A DNA stretch of 20,184 nucleotides from positions 1-20,184 of the forward strand of contig JBAUUR010000136.1 of the NCBI GenBank assembly GCA_049582805.1, in the 5' to 3' direction. Below the pieces are notes generated by a model. The model was not told where the DNA came from and did not search any database. It saw nothing but the letters and a program-made list of their open reading frames with translations. Source of the stretch: CAVXFS01 sp049582805 (lineage in GTDB: Bacteria > Pseudomonadota > Gammaproteobacteria > Burkholderiales > Gallionellaceae). Of this stretch, positions 6,199 through 13,582 are shown piece after piece. The stretch's first letter is position 1. Each line of letters opens with the position of its first letter. The position numbers were made by a program, and so were the translations under genes.

Positions 6199-7656
6199 AT
6201 CAATATGGTAATTCGGCGCTTCCTTGGTGATCTGCACGTCATGCACGTGCGATTCGCGCACACCGGCGGCGGTGATCTCGACGAACTCGGCCTTGGTGTG
6301 CATGGTGGCGATGTCGGGACAGCCCAGGTAGCCCATGCTGGCGCGCAGGCCGCCCATCAATTGGTGGATCACCGCCATCACGCTGCCCTTGTACGGCACG
6401 CGGCCTTCCACGCCTTCCGGCACCAGCTTGTCCTGGCTGCCTTCATTATCTTGAAAATAACGGTCGCTGGAGCCTTGCTGCATCGCACCCAGGCTGCCCA
6501 TGCCGCGATAGGATTTGTAGGAGCGGCCCTGGAACAATTCCACTTCGCCCGGCGCTTCTTCCGTGCCGGCGAACAGGCCGCCCAGCATCACTGAGTGCGC
6601 GCCGGAGGCGATTGCCTTGGAGATGTCGCCGGAGTAGCGCACCCCGCCGTCCGCGATCAGCGGCACGCCGCTTCCCTCCAGCTCGTCGGCCACATTCTGG
6701 ATTGCTGAAATCTGCGGTACGCCCACCCCCGCGACCATGCGCGTCGTGCAGATCGAGCCGGGGCCGATGCCTACCTTGACCCCGTCCGCGCCGTGATCCA
6801 GCAGCGCCCTGGCCGCCGCGCCGGTGGCGATGTTGCCGCCGATCACGTCCACCTGCGGAAAATTCTTCTTGACCCATTGCACGCGGCTCAGCACGCCCTG
6901 CGCATGGCCGTGCGCGGTATCCACTATCAGCACGTCCACCCCGGCTTCCACCAGCAGCGTAGCGCGCTCTTCCGTGCCTTCGCCCACGCCTATCGCCGCC
7001 CCCACGCGCAAGCGTCCCAGGTCATCCTTGCTGGCACGGGGATGTTCGCTCGACTTCAAAATGTCTTTCACGGTGATCAGGCCGCGCAGCTCGAATGCAT
7101 CGTTCACTACCAGCACGCGCTCGATGCGATGCTGGTGCATCAACGCGCGCGCCTCTTCGCGGCTGGCGCTTTCCTTGACCGTGATCAGCCGTTCGCGCGG
7201 AGTCATGATGTTGCGCACCGGCTGGTCCAGATTGCTCTCGAAGCGCAGATCGCGGTTGGTGACGATGCCGACCACTTGCTTGCCATCCACCACCGGCAGG
7301 CCGGAGATCTTGTGCTGGCTGGTAAGGTTCAGCACGTCGCGTACCGTCATTTGCGGCGCAATGGTGACCGGGTCTTTCACCACCCCGCTCTCGAAGCGCT
7401 TCACCTTGGATACTTCCACCGCCTGGGCTTTGGCCGACATGTTCTTGTGCACGATGCCGATGCCGCCCTCCTGCGCCAGCGCAATCGCCAGCCGCGCCTC
7501 GGTGACCGTGTCCATCGCGGCGGACAACAAAGGAATGTTCAGGGAGATGTTGCGGGTAAGCTGGGTGCGCAGACTGACGTCGCGCGGCAGCACATTCGAA
7601 TGCGCCGGAACCAGCAGGACATCGTCAAAGGTCAGCGCCTTCTGGATAATTCGCAT
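6196..7656 (-). CDS. guaB: IMP dehydrogenase
   Basis: A 486-residue cytoplasmic enzyme catalysing IMP + NAD+ to XMP, the committed step of guanine nucleotide synthesis. It is a TIM barrel with a CBS-domain pair inserted at about residues 93-205. The active-site loop GPGSICTT carries catalytic Cys303, the nucleotide-binding block IADGGVRYSGD lies near 334-344, and the flap has the catalytic Arg399-Tyr400 in SSDRYFQ. The C-terminus (ESHVHDVQITKEAPNY) is typical. A strong promoter lies 25 bases upstream of the start. The stop codon TGA is directly at the edge of the GTAGCTGGTAGC repeat. GuaA, which uses the XMP product, follows after the inserted cassette. Confidence 0.98.
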   Translation of the reverse strand: MRIIQKALTFDDVLLVPAHSNVLPRDVSLRTQLTRNISLNIPLLSAAMDTVTEARLAIALAQEGGIGIVHKNMSAKAQAVEVSKVKRFESGVVKDPVTIAPQMTVRDVLNLTSQHKISGLPVVDGKQVVGIVTNRDLRFESNLDQPVRNIMTPRERLITVKESASREEARALMHQHRIERVLVVNDAFELRGLITVKDILKSSEHPRASKDDLGRLRVGAAIGVGEGTEERATLLVEAGVDVLIVDTAHGHAQGVLSRVQWVKKNFPQVDVIGGNIATGAAARALLDHGADGVKVGIGPGSICTTRMVAGVGVPQISAIQNVADELEGSGVPLIADGGVRYSGDISKAIASGAHSVMLGGLFAGTEEAPGEVELFQGRSYKSYRGMGSLGAMQQGSSDRYFQDNEGSQDKLVPEGVEGRVPYKGSVMAVIHQLMGGLRASMGYLGCPDIATMHTKAEFVEITAAGVRESHVHDVQITKEAPNYHID

Positions 7657-7680
7657 GATAGAGCCCTCTGCAAAGCGCGC

Positions 7681-7709
7681 ATTATACGCAAGGCAGGCGG
7701 ATGGGTAAA
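7681..7709 (-). promoter_or_regulatory. sigma-70 promoter of guaB
   Basis: On the - strand a perfect -10 TATAAT (7686-7681) and a -35 TTTACC (7709-7704) are separated by exactly 17 bases, placing transcription start just upstream of the guaB ATG at 7656. This gives a short leader with no room for a riboswitch. Confidence 0.8.
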
Positions 7710-7754
7710 TTCGGAATTGGCTTTATTTGATCCAAACTATCCATTAGCGCCATC

Positions 7755-7805
7755 ATTCCCGCGCAGGGGAGAATCCAGTTGATTGAATAACCCCCGCGTA
7801 GCGGG
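7755..7805. repeat. short REP-like palindromic sequences
   Basis: ATTCCCGCGCAGGGGAGAAT (7755-7774) is an imperfect palindrome of the widespread ATTCCCGC..GCGGGAAT intergenic type. It is followed by CCCGC-GTA-GCGGG (7793-7805), a perfect 5-bp hairpin. Neither has a T run. Their repetitive nature is inferred from resemblance. Confidence 0.4.
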
Positions 7806-8017
7806 ACAACACTTGATGCATTTATGGCTACCGTGATGCCTGGACGGAGGCAGTGTGAAGCGATTTGTAATCCGATGTGCGGATGGTTTTTCAGTAATGT
7901 CCAGGATATGGTATGTTCGAAACCATGGAAGGTGGTCGTTTAAGTGGCTCCGATGTTAACGCAGCTCGCCATCCAAATTCACTTACAAAAGTTGCACTTC
8001 AGAGTTGAATCCGCCAC

Positions 8018-8587
8018 ATGATATCAACATTCTTATCAAATATTGACAAACCGGGCAGTTCCCGTAGTCCTCAGTTTCTTATAATTGGATCGCTTATAGC
8101 CTTCGCGGTTGCAACATGGATTTCATGGCATAACAGCCCCGGTGACGACCTCTCGTCCACATATTTTGCATGCCGTCTGATGGCAACAGGAAATCAGAAA
8201 GCAATTTACGCGCATGATGCCGAGCATTTCCATGTTGTTCATGATCCTGCATGGCAGGTTGCGGCTGACGAGGTCGGGTTCAAAGGATTCTTGCATCCAT
8301 ACGTCCAGATGCCTTTATTTGCTGCATCGCTTAGGCCTCTTTGCATGTCGATGACATTCGATACATTCAATAGTCTATTTGTCCTATTCAATGCAATTGC
8401 GATCGCTGCGATGGCATGGCTTTCAACGAAATGGCTGTCTCCATCCGCGGTAACGCCTCTTCCGATTCTGGGCATCCTTCTGTGGCTGTGGTTCTCCCAC
8501 CCCTTTCGATACACAATGTTCCTGACTCAAACGCACCCTCTATTTCTATTGGCTACACTTGGGGCCTTAGTCCTTGCGGAAAGATAA
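8018..8587 (+). CDS. GT87/DUF2029-like membrane glycosyltransferase, N-terminal part (ends at in-frame TAA)
   Basis: A 189-residue membrane protein. It has a hydrophobic helix at about 20-37 (FLIIGSLIAFAVATWI), then a loop of the type seen in GT-C polyprenol-phosphate-mannose-dependent transferases (DLSSTYFACRLMATGNQKAIY .. GFLHPYVQMPLF). Further helices lie at about 115-140, 148-160 and 173-186. The frame ends at TAA 8585-8587 and resumes in the same frame at ATG 8588. The two pieces join into about 420 residues, the usual GT87 length. Either this is a nonsense-split pseudogene, or the stop is read through or used for coupled reinitiation. The ribosome site is weak. The AT-richer composition differs from the neighbouring housekeeping genes and suggests acquisition. 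Confidence 0.65.
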   Translation: MISTFLSNIDKPGSSRSPQFLIIGSLIAFAVATWISWHNSPGDDLSSTYFACRLMATGNQKAIYAHDAEHFHVVHDPAWQVAADEVGFKGFLHPYVQMPLFAASLRPLCMSMTFDTFNSLFVLFNAIAIAAMAWLSTKWLSPSAVTPLPILGILLWLWFSHPFRYTMFLTQTHPLFLLATLGALVLAER

Positions 8588-9286
8588 ATGGAGTCCTTAG
8601 CAGGTGTCCTTTTGGCATGCGCGGCAATAATCAAAATCACTCCCGCATTGCTTCTGCTTTATTGGGCCATAAGCGGGAAATGGAAATCGATTGCCTGGTT
8701 TCTTCTTGCCGTCACTGGACTTCTGCTCACTTCTTTAGCTTTGACTGGCACAGAACTGAATTTTGCTTTTTTATCCGAATTAAAGCGTATTTCTAACGTA
8801 CTGTTGGTCTCATGGAACAATGAATCGCTCGCGGCCTTTGTTATGGGTTACCACTACCCTTCCGAAATAATGGATTGGCGTATGCTTCCTTTGCCTGTTT
8901 GGCTAAGGCTTACAGGGATATGCATCGCTTTGTGCACTATATCCTTGGCGGGCTGGTTGCGACGGCTTGGGGCGGAAGAAGGAGCGACGGTTTCGATCGC
9001 ATTAATCAGCATGACCGTATTTGCTCCAATTGCATGGAGCCACTATTACATTGTTCTTATGGTCCCGCTGGCCTACTTGACCAAGCGTGCGGCAACCATA
9101 CCAGCTGTTTGGATCATAATAACCGTACTTGTGCTTATGACCCTGGATGCTTCGAAGAATTTGTTCAGGCCTTTTTTCACTGCGGGCATGATTGCCTTAA
9201 TCTCGTGTGTTGCACTTTCATTTCTTGACAAAATAAAGGGACGGCCCCTCAAGAGTTACTCCAGTTGCATGCAATCAAACCATTGA
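8588..9286 (+). CDS. GT87/DUF2029-like membrane glycosyltransferase, C-terminal part
   Basis: 232 residues in the same frame as the preceding piece and beginning immediately after its stop (TAA-ATG). The opening MESLAGVLLACAAIIKITPALLLLYWAI corresponds to the conserved GLLLGLAAAIKxTPLLLLLY helix in the middle of DUF2029 proteins, so a native gene starting here would be unusual. About six more helices follow; the C-terminus is basic (DKIKGRPLKSY). A GGAAAG sequence 7-12 bases before the ATG could serve as a ribosome site for reinitiation. Donor and acceptor are unknown. Confidence 0.6.
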   Translation: MESLAGVLLACAAIIKITPALLLLYWAISGKWKSIAWFLLAVTGLLLTSLALTGTELNFAFLSELKRISNVLLVSWNNESLAAFVMGYHYPSEIMDWRMLPLPVWLRLTGICIALCTISLAGWLRRLGAEEGATVSIALISMTVFAPIAWSHYYIVLMVPLAYLTKRAATIPAVWIIITVLVLMTLDASKNLFRPFFTAGMIALISCVALSFLDKIKGRPLKSYSSCMQSNH

Positions 9287-9359
9287 TGCACCAGACTACG
9301 CGCCAATAATTCGCTTCAGCGGACGCAAACGCCGCGCAGGCCGGTTATTATTTCTACGT

Positions 9360-10274
9360 CTATTCGGTACCAGCTGCGTTTTTCGCCACGCTGGACAACA
9401 GTCTGTCTGGAGCTAATCGCCGCCCCAGCAGTTCTGCCACGCCAATAAAATCCCCCGCGCCGTATAGGCGCACCTTGCCATCCGGCAGTCCGGCATCCAG
9501 GTCGAGGCGCTGTCCCTGCGCGATGCGCCGCATCTGCTGCGCATCCAGTTCCAGCTTGGGCAACTCCTCCAGCAGGCAATCCACCGGCAACAGGCAGGCA
9601 TCGCGCTGCTGCGGGCTCATCGCTTCAAGCTGCTCCCATGTGTATGCATTTTCCAAATGAAACTGTGCTATCGCCGTGCGGCGCAGCCCCTGTAAATACG
9701 CGCCACACCCCAGTGCCTGGCCGATATCTTCGGCCAGCGTGCGGACATAGGTGCCTTTGCTGCAATGGACCGTGAGGTCCAGTTCGTCGCCGGCGAATCG
9801 CTCGAGCTTCAAATCGTGGATGGTCACGCCGCGGTGGGCCCGTTCAACGGTCTCGCCCCTGCGGATATATTCGTACAAAGGCTTGCCCTGATGCTTGATG
9901 GCGCTGTGCATCGGCGGCAATTGTTCGATCTCGCCCAGGAAGTTGCTTAACACGGAATCCACCTGCGCCTCATTTGGCAAGGCTACATGCGTGGCCGTGA
10001 TTTCTCCTTCGGCGTCGCCCGTGGTGCTGGTGCGGCCGAGACCAAGTCGTGCACGGTAGGTTTTGTCGGCATCCAGCAATGCGCTGGAAAATTTGGTGGC
10101 TTCGCCGAAACAAATGGGTAACAGGCCGGTCGCCAGCGGATCGAGCGTGCCAGTATGCCCGGCCTTCTCCGCCTGGAACAAACGGCGCACTTTTTGCAGC
10201 GCGATATTGGAACTGAGTTGCAGCGGCTTGTCGAACAGCAGAACGCCGTCCAGCAAGCGCAGGTTACGGGCCAT
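9360..10274 (-). CDS. truB: tRNA pseudouridine(55) synthase
   Basis: A 304-residue enzyme that isomerises U55 of the T-loop in tRNAs. The catalytic Asp45 lies in GHTGTLDPLATGLLP. Other conserved blocks are LLFDKPLQLSSN at the N-terminus, DADKTYRARLGLGRTSTTGD, LPPMHSAIKHQGKPLYEYIRRGE, and CSKGTYVRTLAEDIGQALGCGAYLQGLRRT. A C-terminal PUA-like domain covers roughly 240-300. It is the last gene of the rimP-nusA-infB-rbfA-truB series. The 271-base gap from rbfA is unusually long for this operon and is filled by two palindromic repeats. Its own ribosome site is weak. Confidence 0.97.
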   Translation of the reverse strand: MARNLRLLDGVLLFDKPLQLSSNIALQKVRRLFQAEKAGHTGTLDPLATGLLPICFGEATKFSSALLDADKTYRARLGLGRTSTTGDAEGEITATHVALPNEAQVDSVLSNFLGEIEQLPPMHSAIKHQGKPLYEYIRRGETVERAHRGVTIHDLKLERFAGDELDLTVHCSKGTYVRTLAEDIGQALGCGAYLQGLRRTAIAQFHLENAYTWEQLEAMSPQQRDACLLPVDCLLEELPKLELDAQQMRRIAQGQRLDLDAGLPDGKVRLYGAGDFIGVAELLGRRLAPDRLLSSVAKNAAGTE

Positions 10275-10313
10275 AACGTGTATTCAATTCAAGTGATCCA
10301 TTGGCCGCATATC

Positions 10314-10410
10314 CCCTCCCCCTTGCAGGGGGAGGGCCAGGGAGGGGGTAGAAACTCCACTTCTTCACGGTTCTACCCCCATCCTAACCTTCCCCCTGCA
10401 AGGGGGAAGG
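10314..10410. repeat. three-stem palindromic repeat (MITE/BIME-like)
   Basis: A near-symmetrical 97-base unit. The left hairpin is CCCTCCCCCT-TGC-AGGGGGAGGG (10314-10336). An outer central stem pairs GGGGGTAGAA (10344-10353) with TTCTACCCCC (10371-10380). The right hairpin is CCTTCCCCCT-GCA-AGGGGGAAGG (10388-10410). All three stems are perfect. G/C-rich intergenic repeats of this style are common in beta- and gammaproteobacteria. No coding frame is present. On transcription of the - strand it would fold between rbfA and truB. Confidence 0.8.
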
Positions 10411-10493
10411 AACTGGCGAGGTGCAAATGAGCTGCCCAGGTTCAACATTCAATGGGTTTTTTGTCACGGGTCATGGGAACGCCATTTTAGATC

Positions 10494-10557
10494 GTAGCCG
10501 GTAGCGTGTAGCTGGTAGCAAACCCGTTTGGCTACTCGCTACCAGCTACGAACTACC
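10494..10557. repeat. gene-less inverted pair of GTAGCTGGTAGC repeats
   Basis: Left arm 10494-10519 contains GTAGCTGGTAGC at 10508-10519. The right arm 10531-10557 contains the inverse GCTACCAGCTAC at 10538-10549. Only 11 bases (AAACCCGTTTG) separate the arms, and these extend the hairpin. The family is the same as at 5731 and 6163, and the inner edges correspond to those of the four-helix cassette. The right arm supplies the TAG stop of rbfA (10548-10546). Confidence 0.75.
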
Positions 10558-10914
10558 CGCTCCATGTTTATCGCTGGCGATCGCCTGATCGATGAGCTGC
10601 GACAGGTGTGCGCCGCGCTCGACCGAAGCGTCATAGACAAAATGCAGTTGCGGGATGACGCGCAGTTTCATCAGGTGGGCCAACTGCTTGCGCAGAAATC
10701 CGCTCGCGTGTTCGAGCCCTTGCTGCACATTGATGGTTGCGCCTTCCAGCGTGGTGTAGTACACCTTGGCGTGGGAATAATCGCGCGCCACTTCGACGCC
10801 GGTCAGGGTGACCATGCGCACGCGCGGATCCTTCACTTCGAGGCGCACCAGTTCAGCCAGTTCGCGCTGGATCTGCTCGGCGATGCGGTCCGTCCTGGCG
10901 TAGTCCTTCGGCAT
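10546..10914 (-). CDS. rbfA: 30S ribosome-binding factor A
   Basis: 122 residues, a single KH-like domain protein that binds the 30S subunit during late 16S rRNA maturation. Conserved features are RTDRIAEQIQRELAELVRLEVKDPRV, MVTLTGVEVARDYSHAKVYY, and LRKQLAHLMKLRVIPQLHFVYDASVERG. It lies 11 bases after infB and is probably cotranscribed. The last residues (GAGSS) and the stop codon are encoded within or next to the GTAGCTGGTAGC repeat, so the natural C-terminus may have been altered by that repeat. The conserved domain ends before this point. Confidence 0.96.
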   Translation of the reverse strand: MPKDYARTDRIAEQIQRELAELVRLEVKDPRVRMVTLTGVEVARDYSHAKVYYTTLEGATINVQQGLEHASGFLRKQLAHLMKLRVIPQLHFVYDASVERGAHLSQLIDQAIASDKHGAGSS

Positions 10915-10925
10915 GAGATTCGCTC

Positions 10926-13538
10926 TTACAGGGCTCGCGCCACTTCAACAATCTCGAACACTTCGAGCTGGTCGCCCACCTGGATGTCGTTGTAGCCGCG
11001 CAATGACAGGCCGCACTCGAAATTCGACTTCACTTCCTTGACATCATCCTTGAAGCGCTTGAGCGAATCCAGTTCGCCGGTGTGAATGACCACGTTATTC
11101 CGCAGCACGCGCACTTGCGAACCGCGTTTGATCATGCCTTCGGTCACGTAACAGCCGGCCACGGTGCCGACTTTGGAAATATGGAAGACCTGGCGGATTT
11201 CCACCATGCCGATGATGCTCTCCTTTTTCTCCGGCGCCAGCATGCCGGACAGGGCAGCCCTGATTTCGTCCACCATCTCGTAGATGATGTTGTAATAGCG
11301 CACATCGACGCCGGAAGCCTCGGCCAGTTTGCGCGCAGCAGCATCGGCACGGGTGTTGAAGCCGATCACGATGGCCTTGGAAGCCAGCGCGAGGTTGATG
11401 TCGGTCTCGCTGATCGCGCCAACGCCGCTATGGATGATGTTGACCTTAACCTCGCCGGTGGACAGCTTGCCCAGCGCGTGCGCAATGGCTTCGCAGGAGC
11501 CCTGCACGTCGGCCTTGACCACCAGCGCCAGGGTGCGTACTTCGCCCTCCGCCATCTGCTCGAACATGTTTTCCAGCTTGGCCGCCTGCTGCTTGGCCAG
11601 CTTCACGTCGCGGAACTTCCCTTGGCGGAACAGGGCGATTTCGCGCGCCTTCTTTTCATCCGACAACACCACCACGTCCTCGCCCGCCACCGGCACTTCC
11701 GACAAACCCTGTATTTCGACCGGAATCGAAGGGCCGGCCTGGTAGATCGCCTTGCCGGTTTCGTCCAGCATGGCGCGCACGCGTCCGAACACCGCACCGA
11801 TCAATATGGTGTCGCCGCGCTTCATGGTGCCGGATTGCACCAGTATGGTCGCGACCGGTCCCTTGCCCTTGTCCAGCCGCGCTTCGATCACAATGCCCTT
11901 GGCGTTGACTTCCTTCGGCGCTTTCAGCTCCAGCACCTCGGCTTGCAGCAGCACGCTTTCCAGCAGGGTATCTATGCCCTGCCCCGTCTTCGCCGAGACT
12001 TCGATGAACATGGTATCGCCACCCCAGTCTTCCGGCACTACCTCTTCCTTGACCAGTTCCTGCTTGACGCGTTCAGTATTGGCCTCAGGCTTGTCCACCT
12101 TGGTGATTGCCACCACGATGGGCACGCCGGCCGCCCTGGCATGGTGAATCGCTTCGCGCGTCTGCGGCATCACGCCGTCGTCCGCCGCCACCACCAGGAT
12201 CACGATGTCGGTCACTTTCGCGCCGCGTGCACGCATCGCGGTGAACGCCTCGTGGCCCGGAGTATCAAGGAAGGTGATCATGCCGCGCGGCGTATCCACA
12301 TGGTAGGCGCCGATGTGCTGGGTAATGCCGCCCGCTTCACCTGAAGCCACGCGGGTTCGCCGGATGTAGTCGAGCAGGGAAGTCTTGCCGTGGTCAACGT
12401 GGCCCATCACGGTCACCACCGGTGCGCGCGGTTCAAGAGGCGCGTTCTTGTACTCATCCGACTCCTCCAGGTAAGCGCTGGGATCGTCGGCCTTGGCCGG
12501 TTTGGCGATATGGCCCAGCTCTTCCACCACAATCATCGCGGTTTCCTGATCCAGTACCTGATTGATGGTAACCATCGACCCCATGGTCATCAACACCTTG
12601 ATGATCTCGGTTGCCTTGATGGACATCTTCTGCGCCAGATCGGCAACACTGATCGTTTCCGGCACCGTCACCTCACGCACCACTGGTTCGGTCGGCAGGG
12701 AAAAGGCGTGTTGTGCGGCCTCCTCGTGTTTGGCGTGCTTGTCGTGGTGGCGCGGGCCGCGCACTTGAGTAGTGCTGGGCCAGCCGCTGGCCCGAGTGTC
12801 AGTGCGGCTCGGCATGCGTTTCTTGTGTCCGGCCTCGTCCCATGGGCTATTCTTGTCCTGCGCGGCAGCCCTGGCTCCCTTCTTGGGCGAGGGTTTGCTG
12901 ACCCTGTCGCCTGGCTTGGCAACCGGCTTGTGCAACGTGCCCTCGGCCAAGCTCGGACTGACGGCTGGCACCGGCTGCTCAGCCGCAATGGATTCCGGCC
13001 TGGCTTCGACGACGGCAGGCGGCTCGACCGCGACAGGCTCTTCAGCCGGCGCTGTCTTGCGCTTGACGCGTTCTTTCTTGGCTTGAACCTCGGCGGCCTG
13101 GCGTGCGGCCAATTCACCCTGGAGACGCGCCTCCTCTTCACGCATGGCGACTTCCCGGTCGGCCAGCTTTTTGGCCACAGGCTTAGTCACGGCAGGCGCC
13201 GGCGCCTGCTCCGCTGCAACCTCGGTTTTCCCCGGGCGGACAGCCGTCGGAGCGACCACACGCTTTTTGCGTACTTCAACCTGGATGGTGCGTGCCTTGC
13301 CGGTGGCATCTGACTTCTTGATTTCAGTGGTCTCGCGCCGTGTCAGCGTGATCTTGTTTTTTGCGCCCGCAGCGCCATGCGCAAGGCGCAGGTGTTCCAG
13401 CAATTGCGCCTTGTCCTGTTCCGAAAGGGCATCGCTTTCCTGCTGTTTGGCGACACCGGCCGCCTGCAGTTGTTCCAGCAACAGCTCAACCGGCAAACCG
13501 AGTTCGCCTGCAAACTGTGCCACATTCATTTTTCCCAT
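10926..13538 (-). CDS. infB: translation initiation factor IF-2
   Basis: 870 residues. It has an N-terminal IF2N domain (MNVAQFAGELGLPVELLLEQL), a charged Ala/Pro/Lys/Glu linker to about 280, a second IF2N domain (about 288-340), then the GTPase domain: G1 GHVDHGKT 379-386, G3 DTPGH 425-429, G4 TKVD 479-482. Domains II, III and IV follow. IF2 brings fMet-tRNA to the 30S subunit and promotes 50S joining. The G4 motif has Thr where the textbook form is Asn (NKxD); TKxD also occurs in functional GTPases. The start ATG 13538 is preceded by GAGAGG; a second ATG three codons later is possible. It sits between nusA (44-base gap) and rbfA (11-base gap). Confidence 0.98.
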   Translation of the reverse strand: MGKMNVAQFAGELGLPVELLLEQLQAAGVAKQQESDALSEQDKAQLLEHLRLAHGAAGAKNKITLTRRETTEIKKSDATGKARTIQVEVRKKRVVAPTAVRPGKTEVAAEQAPAPAVTKPVAKKLADREVAMREEEARLQGELAARQAAEVQAKKERVKRKTAPAEEPVAVEPPAVVEARPESIAAEQPVPAVSPSLAEGTLHKPVAKPGDRVSKPSPKKGARAAAQDKNSPWDEAGHKKRMPSRTDTRASGWPSTTQVRGPRHHDKHAKHEEAAQHAFSLPTEPVVREVTVPETISVADLAQKMSIKATEIIKVLMTMGSMVTINQVLDQETAMIVVEELGHIAKPAKADDPSAYLEESDEYKNAPLEPRAPVVTVMGHVDHGKTSLLDYIRRTRVASGEAGGITQHIGAYHVDTPRGMITFLDTPGHEAFTAMRARGAKVTDIVILVVAADDGVMPQTREAIHHARAAGVPIVVAITKVDKPEANTERVKQELVKEEVVPEDWGGDTMFIEVSAKTGQGIDTLLESVLLQAEVLELKAPKEVNAKGIVIEARLDKGKGPVATILVQSGTMKRGDTILIGAVFGRVRAMLDETGKAIYQAGPSIPVEIQGLSEVPVAGEDVVVLSDEKKAREIALFRQGKFRDVKLAKQQAAKLENMFEQMAEGEVRTLALVVKADVQGSCEAIAHALGKLSTGEVKVNIIHSGVGAISETDINLALASKAIVIGFNTRADAAARKLAEASGVDVRYYNIIYEMVDEIRAALSGMLAPEKKESIIGMVEIRQVFHISKVGTVAGCYVTEGMIKRGSQVRVLRNNVVIHTGELDSLKRFKDDVKEVKSNFECGLSLRGYNDIQVGDQLEVFEIVEVARAL

Positions 13539-13582
13539 TCCTACCTCTCAGCAAATCTTATAGAGCAAGCCGCAATATCAAT

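Larger units (their letters stand above)
7657..8017. other. intergenic region between guaB and the divergent glycosyltransferase-like gene
   Basis: About 360 bases. Besides the guaB promoter it holds a REP-like stretch at 7755-7805. A weak ATCCG/CGGAT hairpin followed by TTTTT sits at 7870-7891. I see no coding frame with family resemblance and no convincing promoter for the gene at 8018. Confidence 0.5.

Noticed and set aside
6793..7782. Long open frame on the + strand opposite guaB
   Set aside because: Antisense shadow of guaB with His/Arg/Gln-rich composition typical of such frames.
9300..9359. Possible bidirectional terminator between the glycosyltransferase and truB
   Set aside because: Only a 4-bp GCGG/CCGC stem and scattered A/T; too weak to annotate.
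11082..13313. Long open frames on the + strand opposite infB
   Set aside because: Shadows of infB; no recognisable domains.
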